64,000 nucleotides of DNA from Actinomadura rupiterrae (GCF_024172125.1 NZ_JAMZEA010000010.1:248001-312000), one strand, 5' to 3'; numbered from the stretch's first letter, positions 16,560 through 25,888 are shown. Notes: a model not told the origin generated them from the letters alone. Program-made: numbers and translations.

Positions 16560-17465
16560 CTAGCCGGCGGGGGTCACCTTCACGGCGCTCCCCATCGAGC
16601 GCTGGGCGGCTTCGAGGACGGCGTTGATCCTGGCGGCGAAGGCCGTGTCGCACGGGTCCGGGGCTCCGGTGGACGCGCTGCGCGCGAGCCGGCCGATCGC
16701 CGTGGTCAGGGCGGTCACCGCGGAGGTCTCACCCACCGGGACCGTCAGGACGCCCGCGTCGCCGACGAACGCGATGTCCAGCGCGTTGGCCGCCGGGGGC
16801 GCGTCCAGGCTGAGCGTCACGGTGGAGACCGCGCCGCCCTGGTGCCGCAGGAGCATGTGCGAGGTGCTGTGCGGCCCGCTCATCGCCGTGACCTCGGTGA
16901 CCTCGCCCAGGACGGGGACGAGCACCGACAGGATGTGCGGTCCCAGATCCCAGAGCGCGCCGTGCGTGCGACGCCAGTCGGACGCCGCGTACGGGCTGCC
17001 CGGCTCGAAGATCGAGGCCAGGATGGTCGCGCGCCCGCCGTCCCATCCGCCGCGGGCCGCGGCGTCCTGGATCGTCGCCTCCACCGCGGGAGCGAAGCGG
17101 TTGGTGAAGAAGACCACCGAGGCGACTCCGGCCGCGGACACCGCGTCCGCCACGGCTGCCGCGCCGGCCGCCGACAGGCCGACGGGCTTCTCCAGCAGCA
17201 GGTGCTTGCCCGCCTCCGCCGCGCGCAGCGCCAGCGGCTGTTGAACCTCGGGCGGCAGCGAGATCGACACGGCGTCCACGTCGGCGAGCAGTTCGTCGAC
17301 ATCCTGGTAGGCGCGGACGCCATGCCTGTCGGCCAGGGCCTCCGCCCGCCCCGGATCGCGCCCCCACACCCCGGCCAGAACCGCCTCCGGTGCGGCCGCC
17401 AGCGCGGGCGCATGCGTCTCGCTTGCCCAATAACCCGTTCCGAGCAGCCCGAATCTCATCGCCAT
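16560..17465 (-). CDS. Gfo/Idh/MocA-family NAD(P)-dependent oxidoreductase
   Basis: 301 residues. The N-terminal Rossmann fold begins with GLLGTGYWA and includes the family signature EKPVGLS (Lys of the EKP motif, near residue 95). The C-terminal half is the alpha/beta dimerisation and substrate domain, with GALWDLGPHILS carrying the usual D-x-G-x-H. These enzymes oxidise or reduce sugars, inositols and related polyols; the substrate cannot be read from sequence. A second in-frame ATG two codons downstream is possible, and neither has a clear ribosome site. It is divergent from the methyltransferase gene, with a 57-base gap holding both promoters. Confidence 0.9.
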   Translation of the reverse strand: MAMRFGLLGTGYWASETHAPALAAAPEAVLAGVWGRDPGRAEALADRHGVRAYQDVDELLADVDAVSISLPPEVQQPLALRAAEAGKHLLLEKPVGLSAAGAAAVADAVSAAGVASVVFFTNRFAPAVEATIQDAAARGGWDGGRATILASIFEPGSPYAASDWRRTHGALWDLGPHILSVLVPVLGEVTEVTAMSGPHSTSHMLLRHQGGAVSTVTLSLDAPPAANALDIAFVGDAGVLTVPVGETSAVTALTTAIGRLARSASTGAPDPCDTAFAARINAVLEAAQRSMGSAVKVTPAG

Positions 17466-17522
17466 GCGTGGAGCTTAGGGGGAGAACGCCTGGCCGAGCC
17501 CGGGGCGGTCGGTGGTTAGCTT

Positions 17523-18140
17523 GTGAACGTGAGCGATGCGATTCGGATGGCTTTTGGTGAGCTTGCCGGCGACTACGACCATGTGCATCACGACGCGGTG
17601 GCGCATGCGCTTCTCGAACTGGCTCCGCCTGGGGCCGGCGACGCGGTGGCGGATGTGGCGTGCGGCGCCGGCGCGGTCGCGCTGCAGGTCGCGGAGAGGC
17701 TGTCCGCTTCGGCGCCTGCCGTCCTCGCGATCGACCTGTCCGAGGAAATGGTGGCGGTCGGCAGGGCCCGCGCTGAGCAGCGCGGACGCATCGGTGCGAT
17801 CGACTGGCGTGTGGCACCGGCCGTGCCGCTCCCGGTGGAGGACGGTTCGCTCGACCTGATCCTGTGTGCTTCCTCGCTGCACTTCCTGGGGATGGCGGCG
17901 CTGGCCGACTGGCGACGCGCGCTCCGGCCCGGCGGACGGGTCGGGTTCACCCTGCCGCTGGCGTCCCAGTTCCGCCCGAGCGGCACGTTCGCCGAGCTCG
18001 TCGCGACGGACCTGCCGATCCCGGAGGACGCCGAGCAGGCGCTTTCGGTGGCGTCCGCGGCCGGGTTCGCGGACGCCGAGTCGCGGGTGGTCACGGTCGG
18101 CTCGCGAGCGGTCGTCGCGGTCGTCGCGTCCAAGAGATGA
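17523..18140 (+). CDS. SAM-dependent methyltransferase (class I)
   Basis: 205 residues. It has the SAM-binding motif I as VADVACGAGAVALQVAERL (about 37-55), an acidic residue at the end of beta2 (VLAIDLSEEMV), and a motif IV/post-motif LDLILCASSLHFL with LRPGGRVGFT, as in UbiE/Methyltransf_11 enzymes. The target could be a small metabolite. GTG codons at 17523 and 17529 are both possible starts; no strong ribosome site precedes either, so leaderless translation is possible. Divergent from the Gfo/Idh/MocA gene. Confidence 0.88.
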   Translation: MNVSDAIRMAFGELAGDYDHVHHDAVAHALLELAPPGAGDAVADVACGAGAVALQVAERLSASAPAVLAIDLSEEMVAVGRARAEQRGRIGAIDWRVAPAVPLPVEDGSLDLILCASSLHFLGMAALADWRRALRPGGRVGFTLPLASQFRPSGTFAELVATDLPIPEDAEQALSVASAAGFADAESRVVTVGSRAVVAVVASKR

Positions 18141-18192
18141 TCCGGCCCGTCCAGCGGCGGCTGCGGTGTGGGCGCTGGAGGGGCGGGCTCGA

Positions 18193-19836
18193 TCAGGACG
18201 TGCGGAGCGGGCGGGTGTGTTCGCGGGCCACGGCCTGGAGGGCGGACGGGTCGAGACCGAGCAGGCGCAGGATCGTCGGGGCGATCTGCGTGGTCTCCAC
18301 CGGGCGGACGTAGGTCCGGGAGTGGGCGCCGGGCATCGCGATGACCAGCGGGACGTGGCGGTCCTGCGGGTCGCCGCCGCCGTGCTCGGCGATCTTGCCC
18401 TTGCCGCCGGTGAAGACGACACCGTGCTGGACGGTCGCGAAGAGGTCGGGGCGGCGCTCGTCGCGCGCCGTGGTGCCGAACAGGCGGGCGGTCGCGCGCC
18501 CGGCGTAGATCTTCAGGGTGCCGGACGCCTGGAGCGTGCGCGGGGCGCCGGTGATGGTGCCGCCGGTGACCGGGTGGCTGCGCAGGTAGGACGCGGCGAA
18601 GTCGGCCGCGGCCTGCGAGCGGTCGGAGAACCACAGCTGCAGGGCGTCATCGTTCACCGAGAACGCGACCAGCGGCTTGGCCTGCGGGTGCGCGGCGGCC
18701 CAGGCCTTGTTCAGCCCGTCGATGACGGCGCCGTCGTCGACGCGGGTGAGGGCTTGCGGGTCGGTCGGCGACTGGCCGTGCTTGGCGGACAGGATGATCG
18801 CCGTGCTGCCGGTCAGGCCGCGCCTGGCCAGTTCCGCGCGGAACGCGGCGATCCGGCCGTCCACGGCGTCCAGCGCGGAACGCAGCACCGGGCCGGGGAC
18901 CGTGCCGCCGTTCTCGTACCCACCGGGCCGGCCGCCGGAGGCCGGCAGCTTCTGCGCGGTGGAGACGGCCTGGAAGTTCATGCCGAACACGGCCGGGGTC
19001 CCGGTCCGGGTGCGGCGGGCGTGGTCGTAGCCGTCGATCTCGTTGAGGACCGCCTGGGCCTTGTACCCGTCGTACTGCTGGGTGGCGGCGTTGTCCTTCG
19101 TCCAGTCGGACGCGCCGGGCGCCTTGCTGTTGATCTCGGGCGTGAACAGGTCGTCGATCCCGGCGCCGGACGGGCCGTTGAGGATGTCGTAGGCCGGGTG
19201 CTTGTCGGACCAGGCCGTCCGCAGCCCGTGCTTGCGGGCGACCTCGAAGACCGTGTTCACCTTGAGGTAGGAGTGCGGGTAGACCGGCTTGCACGTCCGC
19301 GGGTCTACCGGCAGCTTGGCCGGGTTGAGCAGCGTGCGCGGGGTGCCGGTCATGGCCGTGATGCCGCCCGGCAGGTTCGGGAGGCCCTGCCCGGCGTCGA
19401 GGGCGTCCGGGTTCTTGTCGGCGTCCTCGGTGTAGGAGACCTCCGCGCCGGGCGCGGCGCCCTTGCAGTCCGTGGTCCCGGCCGGCAGCAGCGCCCGGTT
19501 CCACGTGTCGTCGTAGTAGACGCCGGTGGTGCCCGGGTTGCCGCCGGTGACCTGGCCGACCATGCCGGGGAACGAGTCGGACGGCAGCGGCGTGGACGCT
19601 CCGGTGTAGGAGACACCACCGGCGCGCAGCGCGGCCAGCGCCGAATGCGGGTGGGTGCCCACGTACCACTTCAGGTCGGACTCGTGCAGCCCGTCCACCG
19701 ACAGCAGCAGCACATGGCCGATGCGGTGCGGGCCGGAATGGCCCGCCGCCATCGCCGGTACGGCGAGTCCGGCCGCCACCGCGGCGGCCGCCGTCGCGCC
19801 CAGCACGGAGCGGAATGCAACACGCTTCGAGATCAA
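18193..19836 (-). CDS. Secreted alkaline-phosphatase-superfamily phosphodiesterase/nucleotide pyrophosphatase
   Basis: 547 residues from a TTG at 19836 with GGGAGG four bases upstream. No ATG lies in the upstream open frame, and this start gives a clean signal peptide (hydrophobic run ending PAMAAG). Superfamily elements are LLLSVDGLH (metal Asp), the nucleophile region TPLPSDSFPGMVG (Ser in place of the more common Thr), ILSAKHGQSP and AEHGGGDPQDRHVPLVI (metal His/Asp). It fits type I phosphodiesterase/nucleotide pyrophosphatase (PF01663) enzymes, which cleave phosphodiester or phosphate bonds outside the cell. Monocistronic. Confidence 0.88.
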   Translation of the reverse strand: MISKRVAFRSVLGATAAAAVAAGLAVPAMAAGHSGPHRIGHVLLLSVDGLHESDLKWYVGTHPHSALAALRAGGVSYTGASTPLPSDSFPGMVGQVTGGNPGTTGVYYDDTWNRALLPAGTTDCKGAAPGAEVSYTEDADKNPDALDAGQGLPNLPGGITAMTGTPRTLLNPAKLPVDPRTCKPVYPHSYLKVNTVFEVARKHGLRTAWSDKHPAYDILNGPSGAGIDDLFTPEINSKAPGASDWTKDNAATQQYDGYKAQAVLNEIDGYDHARRTRTGTPAVFGMNFQAVSTAQKLPASGGRPGGYENGGTVPGPVLRSALDAVDGRIAAFRAELARRGLTGSTAIILSAKHGQSPTDPQALTRVDDGAVIDGLNKAWAAAHPQAKPLVAFSVNDDALQLWFSDRSQAAADFAASYLRSHPVTGGTITGAPRTLQASGTLKIYAGRATARLFGTTARDERRPDLFATVQHGVVFTGGKGKIAEHGGGDPQDRHVPLVIAMPGAHSRTYVRPVETTQIAPTILRLLGLDPSALQAVAREHTRPLRTS

Positions 19837-19978
19837 CGTTCCTCCCGGTGCGGCCGAGCACTCGTCTGCCGCCTCGGAAGTTCTACAAGTGCGTAGATAA
19901 ACGCCGGGTGACCTGGACCGGAATTCCGGGCGAATGCGCATTCCAGCCGGGCCCGCATGCTCCCGGCGCGTTCGTTCG

Positions 19979-20563
19979 TCAGGCGCGCAGGTGGTTCATG
20001 AGGGCCTTTCCGCGCGGGGAAAGGCGGTAACCGGTTTCCAGGCTTTCGGTGAGCCCGAGGGCTTTGAGGCGGCGGACGTCGGCCTTGAAAGGGAGCTTTT
20101 CGCGGCCCAGGCGCTCGGCCAGGTCCACGGCGCGCAGGCCGGGATGCGCCTCGATGAGGCCGAGGACGTCGCGGGTCCAGGGGTCGCGGCGGCTGCGGGC
20201 GTCGATGGCGTCCAGGGCGTCCTTGATCTCGTCCAGCTCCCGGCCGGTCAGGTCGGCCTTCTGCCGCAGCTCGGCTTCGGGGGTCGGGCCGCCCAGGTGC
20301 AGCATGACGCGGTGGTAGCCGCCCGATTTCGTGCTCTTCGACAGCGCGGTGAGCAAGGCGGCCCGGTCGGCGAAACCCGCGTGGCGGGCGTCGTCCTCGG
20401 TGATCTCCTCCGGGGTGACGGCCGTGACCGAGTCGATCACGATGACCCCCGCCCAGGTGCGCTGCGTGCTGCCCGCCCGCACGCGCGGCTCGGCCCAGAC
20501 CCGGAACACCCGGTCGATCCGTCCGCCCGCGATCCCCTCAAGGACCTCCCGCCTGAACAGCAT
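19979..20563 (-). CDS. ASCH/PUA-like domain protein with C-terminal winged helix
   Basis: 194 residues, ATG preceded by GGGGAGGG. Residues 1-100 read like an ASCH domain (LEGIAGGRIDRVFRVWAEPRV, VIVIDSVTAVTPEEITEDDARHAGF), a PUA-related fold that binds RNA or modified nucleotides. Residues about 120-194 look like a winged helix (VLGLIEAHPGLRAVDLAERLG, VRRLKALGLTESLETGYRLSPRG). Such proteins could read modified bases or act as regulators; no catalytic motif is evident. It is convergent with nothing and divergent from the FG-GAP gene. Confidence 0.75.
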   Translation of the reverse strand: MLFRREVLEGIAGGRIDRVFRVWAEPRVRAGSTQRTWAGVIVIDSVTAVTPEEITEDDARHAGFADRAALLTALSKSTKSGGYHRVMLHLGGPTPEAELRQKADLTGRELDEIKDALDAIDARSRRDPWTRDVLGLIEAHPGLRAVDLAERLGREKLPFKADVRRLKALGLTESLETGYRLSPRGKALMNHLRA

Positions 20564-20726
20564 CGTTCCCTCCCCCTGTCACGCCCGTCCTGCCGCAATC
20601 TTCGTGGGAAGCGCCGCGGAACGCCACTCGGCGGAGGCCGGTACGATGCGGCGGCGCGGGCGGCGATCACGACCGCGCGTCCGGTCCCGTCACGAGCGGT
20701 ACGGCATTCGATCTCGGGGGAGAGGC

Positions 20727-21785
20727 GTGGCGGGTCACGGCGGCTGGCGGGCTGTGGCGTGCCTGGTGATACCGCTGCTCGTCCTGTGCTCCGGTGCGGA
20801 CGCGCAGGTCGGACGGCACGCGCCGCGATCGGCCGCGCTCGCCTACGACCTCAACGGTGACGGACGCCGGGACCTGGTGGCGACCGCTCCCTTCTCCTCC
20901 TCGGACGCGGTCGGCCAGGCCGGACGCGTCATGCTCTATCCCGGATCGTCCGCCGGAACACCGTCAGGCAGGGGAGTCGGGCTTGTGCAGGACGCCGGAG
21001 CGCGCTGCCTGTGCTCGGCCGTCTCCGCCGACTTCGACGGCGACGGCCACGCCGACCTGGCCGTAGGCGAGACCTGGAAGCCGGTGGGCGGGCAGCACCG
21101 GGCCGAGGAGGTGCGTGTGCTCTTCGGCGGGCCCGGCGGCCTCACCGGCGCGTCGCGGTCCCTGACCCTCCCGGTCACCGAGCGGGAAAGCGGGGACCGG
21201 TTCGGCGCGATCCTCAGTGCGGGGGACGTGGACGGCGACGGACGGTCCGAGCTGATGGTCACCGCCACCGACCGGCGCTCGGTGTACCTGTACTCGGTCA
21301 CCGCCGGGCGCGACGTCGTCCTGGACGACCGTCTGGACTCGTCCTCGCGCTACCCGATCGCCACGGCCATCGGGGACGTGACCGGGGACGGCCGTCCCGA
21401 GCTGCTGGTGCTGTGGGCCGGTGACCTGTACATGAACACCCCCAGCACCCTGCGCGTGTACCGGACCCGAGGCCGCAGGATCACCGGCCTGCTCGCCGAC
21501 ACCGACGTAGGCCGGGCCCAGTGGCACGGCCTCGCGGTCGGCGATGTCGACGGCGACGGACGCGGCGACGCCATCATCGGCAGGCCGTACGGCGGCGCCG
21601 GTGCCGAGGCCGACGCCGGGACGGTCCTGATCCGGTACGGGTCGGCCGCCGGGCTGGATGCGGCGCGTTCGCTCGTCCTGCGCGATCCGGGCGCGCGCAG
21701 CGGCGATCGTTTCGGTGCGAGCGTCGCGGCGGCGGACAAGCAGCCCAGCGACATGACTCCGTGGAAGGACCTCGGAGCAGCCTGA
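20727..21785 (+). CDS. Secreted FG-GAP/VCBS repeat protein, probably truncated at the C-terminus
   Basis: 352 residues from a GTG at 20727 behind GGGGGAGAGG. A signal peptide (AVACLVIPLLVLCSGADA) is followed by integrin-alpha-like FG-GAP blades with five calcium-binding D-x-D/N-G-D-G motifs (DLNGDGRRDL, DFDGDGHADL, DVDGDGRSEL, DVTGDGRPEL, DVDGDGRGDA). Where a sixth motif is expected (after DRFGASVAAAD) the sequence changes to an unrelated 17-residue tail (KQPSDMTPWKDLGAA) and stops. This suggests a 3' deletion or frameshift in an originally longer propeller protein. A strong hairpin follows directly. Role: cell-surface or secreted binding protein of unknown ligand. Confidence 0.75.
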   Translation: MAGHGGWRAVACLVIPLLVLCSGADAQVGRHAPRSAALAYDLNGDGRRDLVATAPFSSSDAVGQAGRVMLYPGSSAGTPSGRGVGLVQDAGARCLCSAVSADFDGDGHADLAVGETWKPVGGQHRAEEVRVLFGGPGGLTGASRSLTLPVTERESGDRFGAILSAGDVDGDGRSELMVTATDRRSVYLYSVTAGRDVVLDDRLDSSSRYPIATAIGDVTGDGRPELLVLWAGDLYMNTPSTLRVYRTRGRRITGLLADTDVGRAQWHGLAVGDVDGDGRGDAIIGRPYGGAGAEADAGTVLIRYGSAAGLDAARSLVLRDPGARSGDRFGASVAAADKQPSDMTPWKDLGAA

Positions 21786-21801
21786 CCATCCCCCGATCAC
21801 C

Positions 21802-21835
21802 GGCCGCGGCCTCGGCTTCCCCCGAGGCCGCGGCC
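21802..21835. terminator. Bidirectional hairpin between the FG-GAP and SARP genes
   Basis: Perfect 14-base arms (GGCCGCGGCCTCGG and complement) with a six-base loop lie in the 53-base gap between two convergent genes. Placement and symmetry fit a shared transcription terminator. Confidence 0.75.
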
Positions 21836-21838
21836 CGC

Positions 21839-24793
21839 TCATGCCCGGACGGGCGACGGTGCGGACGGTTGGGCGGCGGCGTGGTCGGCGAGGGCTGCCA
21901 GATCGGCGGCGCTGGGCAGGCCGAGCTGCGAGAACAGCCGCGCCGCCTCCCGGTAGTGCCGCTCGGCGGCGGTGTGGTCGCCGAGCAGGGCATGGGTCTC
22001 GGCAAGGACGGCCAGGGCCGTGCCGCGCTGGCTGGGATCGGCGCGGACGTCCAAGGCGGCGACCGCCTCTTGGGCCGAGCCTTGGGCGGCCTCGGGACGT
22101 CCCGCTCCGAGTTGGGTCTGCGCCAGCCGGAGCAGCGCATACCCCTCGCGCAGCCGGTTGCCGCCGCTGTCGGGGTCGGCGCGACGGGCCAGATCGAGGG
22201 CTTCCTCGCAGAGGCGGACCGCCTCGCCGGGCTCATCGGCGAGCAGCATCATCAGCCCCAGCTCGTGCAGGACGAACGCCTGGTCGGCCTGGTGCTGGCG
22301 GCGGACGGCGGCGGCGAGCGCCCGATGGGCGAGCGCGCTCCCGGCGGCCAGGCAGCCCGAGTCCCGATACGCCTTGATCATCAGCGCGTACATCATCGCG
22401 TTGCCCGCGGTGCCGTCGTTTGCTGCGGTGGCGTGGTGGGCGAGGGCCTGCCGGTGGTGGGCCAGGGCCGCGTCGACCTCGCCGTCGAACAGTGCCGAGG
22501 TGCCGCGCAGGAAGTGCGTCCAGCCGTCCAGGCGAGGGTCGTGCCGTTCCTCCAGGAGGACGCAGGCCTGCTGGAGTTGCGCGGCGATGTGCGCGTGCCG
22601 TCCTGGATAGGGACGTAGCGGGGCGGACAGGCGTCCCGGCAAGGCGTCCGGGGACGCGCCGTCCGGCAGCCGGTAGTGGACGGGCATGCCCATCAGCGCC
22701 GCCATGGCCCATTCGGCGTCGCCGCGCGCGCCGTCGCGATCGACGCACGCGCAGATGGCCAGCACCAGGCAGGTCGCCAGCGCCACCGGGGAGCCCGGTT
22801 CCAGCGCCGCCTGCCGGACGATCGCGAGCAGCCGCACGCGCTCGCGCGCCACCCACGCTGCAGCCGCCGCGCCGTCCTCGTCTGCGGCAGCGTGCTCGTC
22901 GGGGGACGGCGCGCTCAGCAGTCCGGTGAGCGTGGCGAGGTCGTCCTCCAGGATCCGGACGAGCACCGCCGACCGCTCGGCGGGCGCCGACTGCCCGCGC
23001 GCGTAGAGGCGGGTCAGGTCGTGGAAGCGGTACCGGCCGCCGGGCAAGGCGTCCAGTAGCGCGGCGTCGGCGAGGCGCGCGCACAGCCCGGCGGCCTCCT
23101 CGCGGGACTGGTTGAGGATGACGGCGGCGCTGCGCGGGGACAGCTCCGGAATGTCGGGGATGGCCAGCAGGCGCAGCGCGCGGCTCGCCGCCCGGTCCAG
23201 CATCGAGTGGCTGAGGTGCAGCGTCGCGGTCACGTCCAGATCGCCGACGCGCAGCTCGTCCAGCCGGCGCCGCTGGTCGGCCAGGCGCGCGGCCAGCGTG
23301 CGCACCGTCCAGGACGGGCGGGCGGCCAGCCGCGCGGCCACGATCCGCACCGCCAGCGGCAGCCGCCCGCACGCGGTCACCACCTCCCGCGCCGTGGCCG
23401 GATCGGCGTCCGCGCGGGCCGCGCCGACCACGCCGCGGAACAGGGCGAGGGCCTCCTCGACCGGCGGCACGCCCACCTCGACCGGCAGCGCGCCGGGCAG
23501 GTCGGGCAGTACGGAACGGCTGGTGACCAGCACCGCGCATCCCGGCGCGTCCGGTAGCAGCGGGCGCACCTGCGCCGCGTCCCGCGCGTTGTCGAGGACG
23601 AACAGGACGCGCTTGCCGTCCAGCGCGGCACGGAGCAGGGCGGCCCGCTGGCCGGTCCCGGGCGGGGGCGTCGCCGAGAGGCCGAGCGCGCGCAGCCATC
23701 CCGCGATGACCTCGCCGGGCCGGACCGGGGACGGGTCCGTGCCGCGCAGGTCGGTGAACAGCTGCCCGTCGGGGAAGTCGCCGCTGATCCGGTGCGCGAC
23801 GTGCAGGGCGAGCGTCGTCTTGCCCACCCCGCCGCCACCCGACAGCACGGCCGGGCCGGCTCCCTGCCCCAGCCACCCGGTCAGCTGCGCGACCAGCGCG
23901 CCGCGTCCGGTGAAGTCCGGAAGGTCGGCAGGGAGCTGCGCCGGCCGCCGCAACGTAGAACCGGCGGCGCTTCGTGCGGTCGGAGCATGCGCGGGTTCGC
24001 CGGGTCCGTTCGGCTCACCGGCCTTGATGCCGCGCTGGAGCCGGGTGACCGCCGCGCCGGGATCGATGCCGAGGTCGTCGACGAGCCGGGTGCGCAGCGC
24101 CTCGTAGGCCGCCAGCGCTTCGCCGGTGCGTCCGTCCGCGGCGAGGGCACGCATGAGGACGGCGGTCAGGTTCTCGCGCAGCGGGTGCGCCGCGACCAGC
24201 GGGCGCAGCTCGGTGACCGCCTCGGCCTGGCGGCCCAAGGCGAGCGTGGCGTGCGCCCGCTGCTCGCGCACCGCCAGTTCGGCCTCGGCCAGCCGTTCCC
24301 GCTGCGCCTCGGCGAACGGACCGGGGACCCCGGCCAGCGCGGTGCCGCGCCACAAGGCCAGCGCCTCGTCGAACGCGACCCGCGCCGCCTCGTGGCGCCC
24401 GGAACGCGCGGCCTCGAACCCTGTCTGCGCCGAACGCTCGAAGCGGGAGACGTCCAATGCGTCCGGACCGATCCGCAGTGCGTAGCCGTCGCCGACCGAG
24501 ACCAGCAGGCGCGACGGGCTGCGGAGGGCGCGCCCGGGTTCGAGCGTCGCGCGCAACTGCGAGGCATACGTGCGGAGCATCGCGATCGCGCGCTCGGGCG
24601 GATCGGCGCCCCAGACGGCCGCCACCAACTCGTCCGCCGACACCGCCGCGCCCTTCTTCAGCAGCAGGACGGCCAGCACCGCCCGCCGCTGCGGAGGCCC
24701 CAGATCCAGCGAACCGCCGGACCCGCGCCCTTCCATCGGCCCGAGCAGACCGAATTCCAGCGGGTTGTCCTGCAGCACGGCATCGGGCAGCAC
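21839..24793 (-). CDS. SARP/AfsR-family transcriptional regulator (winged helix, BTAD, NB-ARC, TPR)
   Basis: 984 residues, GTG start with GAGGGAG upstream. The order is a winged helix (LGPPQRRAVLAVLLLKKGAAVSADEL, about 12-100), a bacterial transcriptional activation domain (RFERSAQTGFEAARSGRHEAA to DDLGIDPGAAV, about 105-265), an NB-ARC ATPase with Walker A GGGGVGKTT (about 318-326) and Walker B VLFVLDNA, then TPR-like helices to the end. The family activates antibiotic pathway genes or development in Streptomyces and relatives, with the STAND module acting as a switch. No obvious biosynthetic cluster sits nearby, so a global role is as likely as a pathway-specific one. Repeated CTGGACAAT elements lie upstream. 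Confidence 0.92.
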   Translation of the reverse strand: MLPDAVLQDNPLEFGLLGPMEGRGSGGSLDLGPPQRRAVLAVLLLKKGAAVSADELVAAVWGADPPERAIAMLRTYASQLRATLEPGRALRSPSRLLVSVGDGYALRIGPDALDVSRFERSAQTGFEAARSGRHEAARVAFDEALALWRGTALAGVPGPFAEAQRERLAEAELAVREQRAHATLALGRQAEAVTELRPLVAAHPLRENLTAVLMRALAADGRTGEALAAYEALRTRLVDDLGIDPGAAVTRLQRGIKAGEPNGPGEPAHAPTARSAAGSTLRRPAQLPADLPDFTGRGALVAQLTGWLGQGAGPAVLSGGGGVGKTTLALHVAHRISGDFPDGQLFTDLRGTDPSPVRPGEVIAGWLRALGLSATPPPGTGQRAALLRAALDGKRVLFVLDNARDAAQVRPLLPDAPGCAVLVTSRSVLPDLPGALPVEVGVPPVEEALALFRGVVGAARADADPATAREVVTACGRLPLAVRIVAARLAARPSWTVRTLAARLADQRRRLDELRVGDLDVTATLHLSHSMLDRAASRALRLLAIPDIPELSPRSAAVILNQSREEAAGLCARLADAALLDALPGGRYRFHDLTRLYARGQSAPAERSAVLVRILEDDLATLTGLLSAPSPDEHAAADEDGAAAAAWVARERVRLLAIVRQAALEPGSPVALATCLVLAICACVDRDGARGDAEWAMAALMGMPVHYRLPDGASPDALPGRLSAPLRPYPGRHAHIAAQLQQACVLLEERHDPRLDGWTHFLRGTSALFDGEVDAALAHHRQALAHHATAANDGTAGNAMMYALMIKAYRDSGCLAAGSALAHRALAAAVRRQHQADQAFVLHELGLMMLLADEPGEAVRLCEEALDLARRADPDSGGNRLREGYALLRLAQTQLGAGRPEAAQGSAQEAVAALDVRADPSQRGTALAVLAETHALLGDHTAAERHYREAARLFSQLGLPSAADLAALADHAAAQPSAPSPVRA

Positions 24794-24912
24794 AAAACTC
24801 CCTCAAGACGAGGACCAGGGCGGGGACGGACGCCGCGAATCCTAGCGCCCGCCCGGCACCCCGAGACCCGTCCCGGCACGCCCGCCCCGGCGGCCATGTC
24901 CAGACGCGCTGA

Positions 24913-24965
24913 GCTGGACAATCAGCGCTCCGCCGATTGTCCAGCCCTATGGCCGCTGGACAATT
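24913..24965. promoter_or_regulatory. Repeated GCTGGACAAT elements between the SARP gene and the HTH membrane-protein gene
   Basis: GCTGGACAATC (24913-24923), its exact inverse GATTGTCCAGC (24935-24945) and a further direct copy GCTGGACAATT (24955-24965) lie about two helical turns apart (22 and 20 bases start to start). They sit in the divergent promoter region. They may be regulator sites, possibly for the SARP protein itself; the binding protein is not known. Confidence 0.5.
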
Positions 24966-25042
24966 CCGCGTCTAGAAATCCGGCATGACTCCCGATCGGG
25001 GGCTCTGACCGATCCAGCGAATGGGGCGCGGTGGGACGCACG

Positions 25043-25888
25043 ATGCGGCCATTGAACCCGGCCGACGGACCCGTGGAACGATTCGCCTGCGAACTGCGCG
25101 CTCTGCGCGCCGCGTCCGGCGAGGTCCCCTTCTCCACAATGGCGCGCCACAGCTCGGTGTCGAAAAGCGCATTGGCGGCGGCCGTCGCCGGATACCGGCT
25201 CCCGAGCGACCGCGTCCTGACCGAATTCGTCCGCTGTTGCGGCGGAGACCTCCGCTGGTGGCTGAACCGCCTCGCGCTGGCGCACGCCGAAGCCACCGCG
25301 CCGACACCCCGGCGGGGCGAGCCGGACTCCACCCCAGGAGGCCGACTCGTCCCGCGATCCATCACCCAGGCGGCGCTACCGCCCGCACACGCGCTGCCCT
25401 TCCCGCTCCTGCACCCCGCCCCACCCGGACCTTCCCGGCGCCGCGAACGGCCCCGGCGCCGCGGCCTCGCGGTGCTCGCACTGGTCGCCTTCACCGTGGG
25501 CTGGCTCGCCCACCTCGCCGCCGGACCGGCGGCGGCCACCGGCCCGACGAACGCGTCCGCCGCCCTCACCAATGATTGCGGGCCCGACCACAAGACCATC
25601 AGGCGGAAGGGCGCGGTCTGGCGGGACGCGAGCGAGTACGGCTGGCGCAGCCTCCTCTGCCTGCTCCAGTGCCGGTCCAACTGGGGGCAGGTCACGGGCC
25701 CCCACTCCCCGAAATGGCGGGTCTACATCACCGTCCACCGCCCGGCCGGCGACGCGGCCGTCCAGTTCCCGCCGAACAGCGACCTGGGCCCCGGAACCGT
25801 GAGCAGCACGCTCCACACCACCGCCGGCTGCGTCTACCCAGGCGGCGAACGAGTCGACATCTGGCTCTACTCATCAGTACCGGTCTGA
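25043..25888 (+). CDS. Membrane-anchored protein with HTH-like N-terminus and DUF2690-like extracellular domain
   Basis: 281 residues from an ATG at 25043 with GGTGGGA six bases upstream; a GTG four codons earlier is possible. Residues about 8-75 resemble the degenerate XRE-type HTH of actinobacterial proteins (FACELRALRAASGEVPFSTM, SVSKSALAAAVAGYRLPS). A proline/arginine-rich linker leads to one membrane segment (RGLAVLALVAFTVGWLAHLAA, about 145-165). The outside part (CGPDHKTIRRKGAVW, SLLCLLQCRSNWGQV) looks like DUF2690, with paired cysteines. It may relay an extracellular cue to DNA or simply be a structural membrane protein. Divergent from the SARP gene. Confidence 0.75.
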   Translation: MRPLNPADGPVERFACELRALRAASGEVPFSTMARHSSVSKSALAAAVAGYRLPSDRVLTEFVRCCGGDLRWWLNRLALAHAEATAPTPRRGEPDSTPGGRLVPRSITQAALPPAHALPFPLLHPAPPGPSRRRERPRRRGLAVLALVAFTVGWLAHLAAGPAAATGPTNASAALTNDCGPDHKTIRRKGAVWRDASEYGWRSLLCLLQCRSNWGQVTGPHSPKWRVYITVHRPAGDAAVQFPPNSDLGPGTVSSTLHTTAGCVYPGGERVDIWLYSSVPV

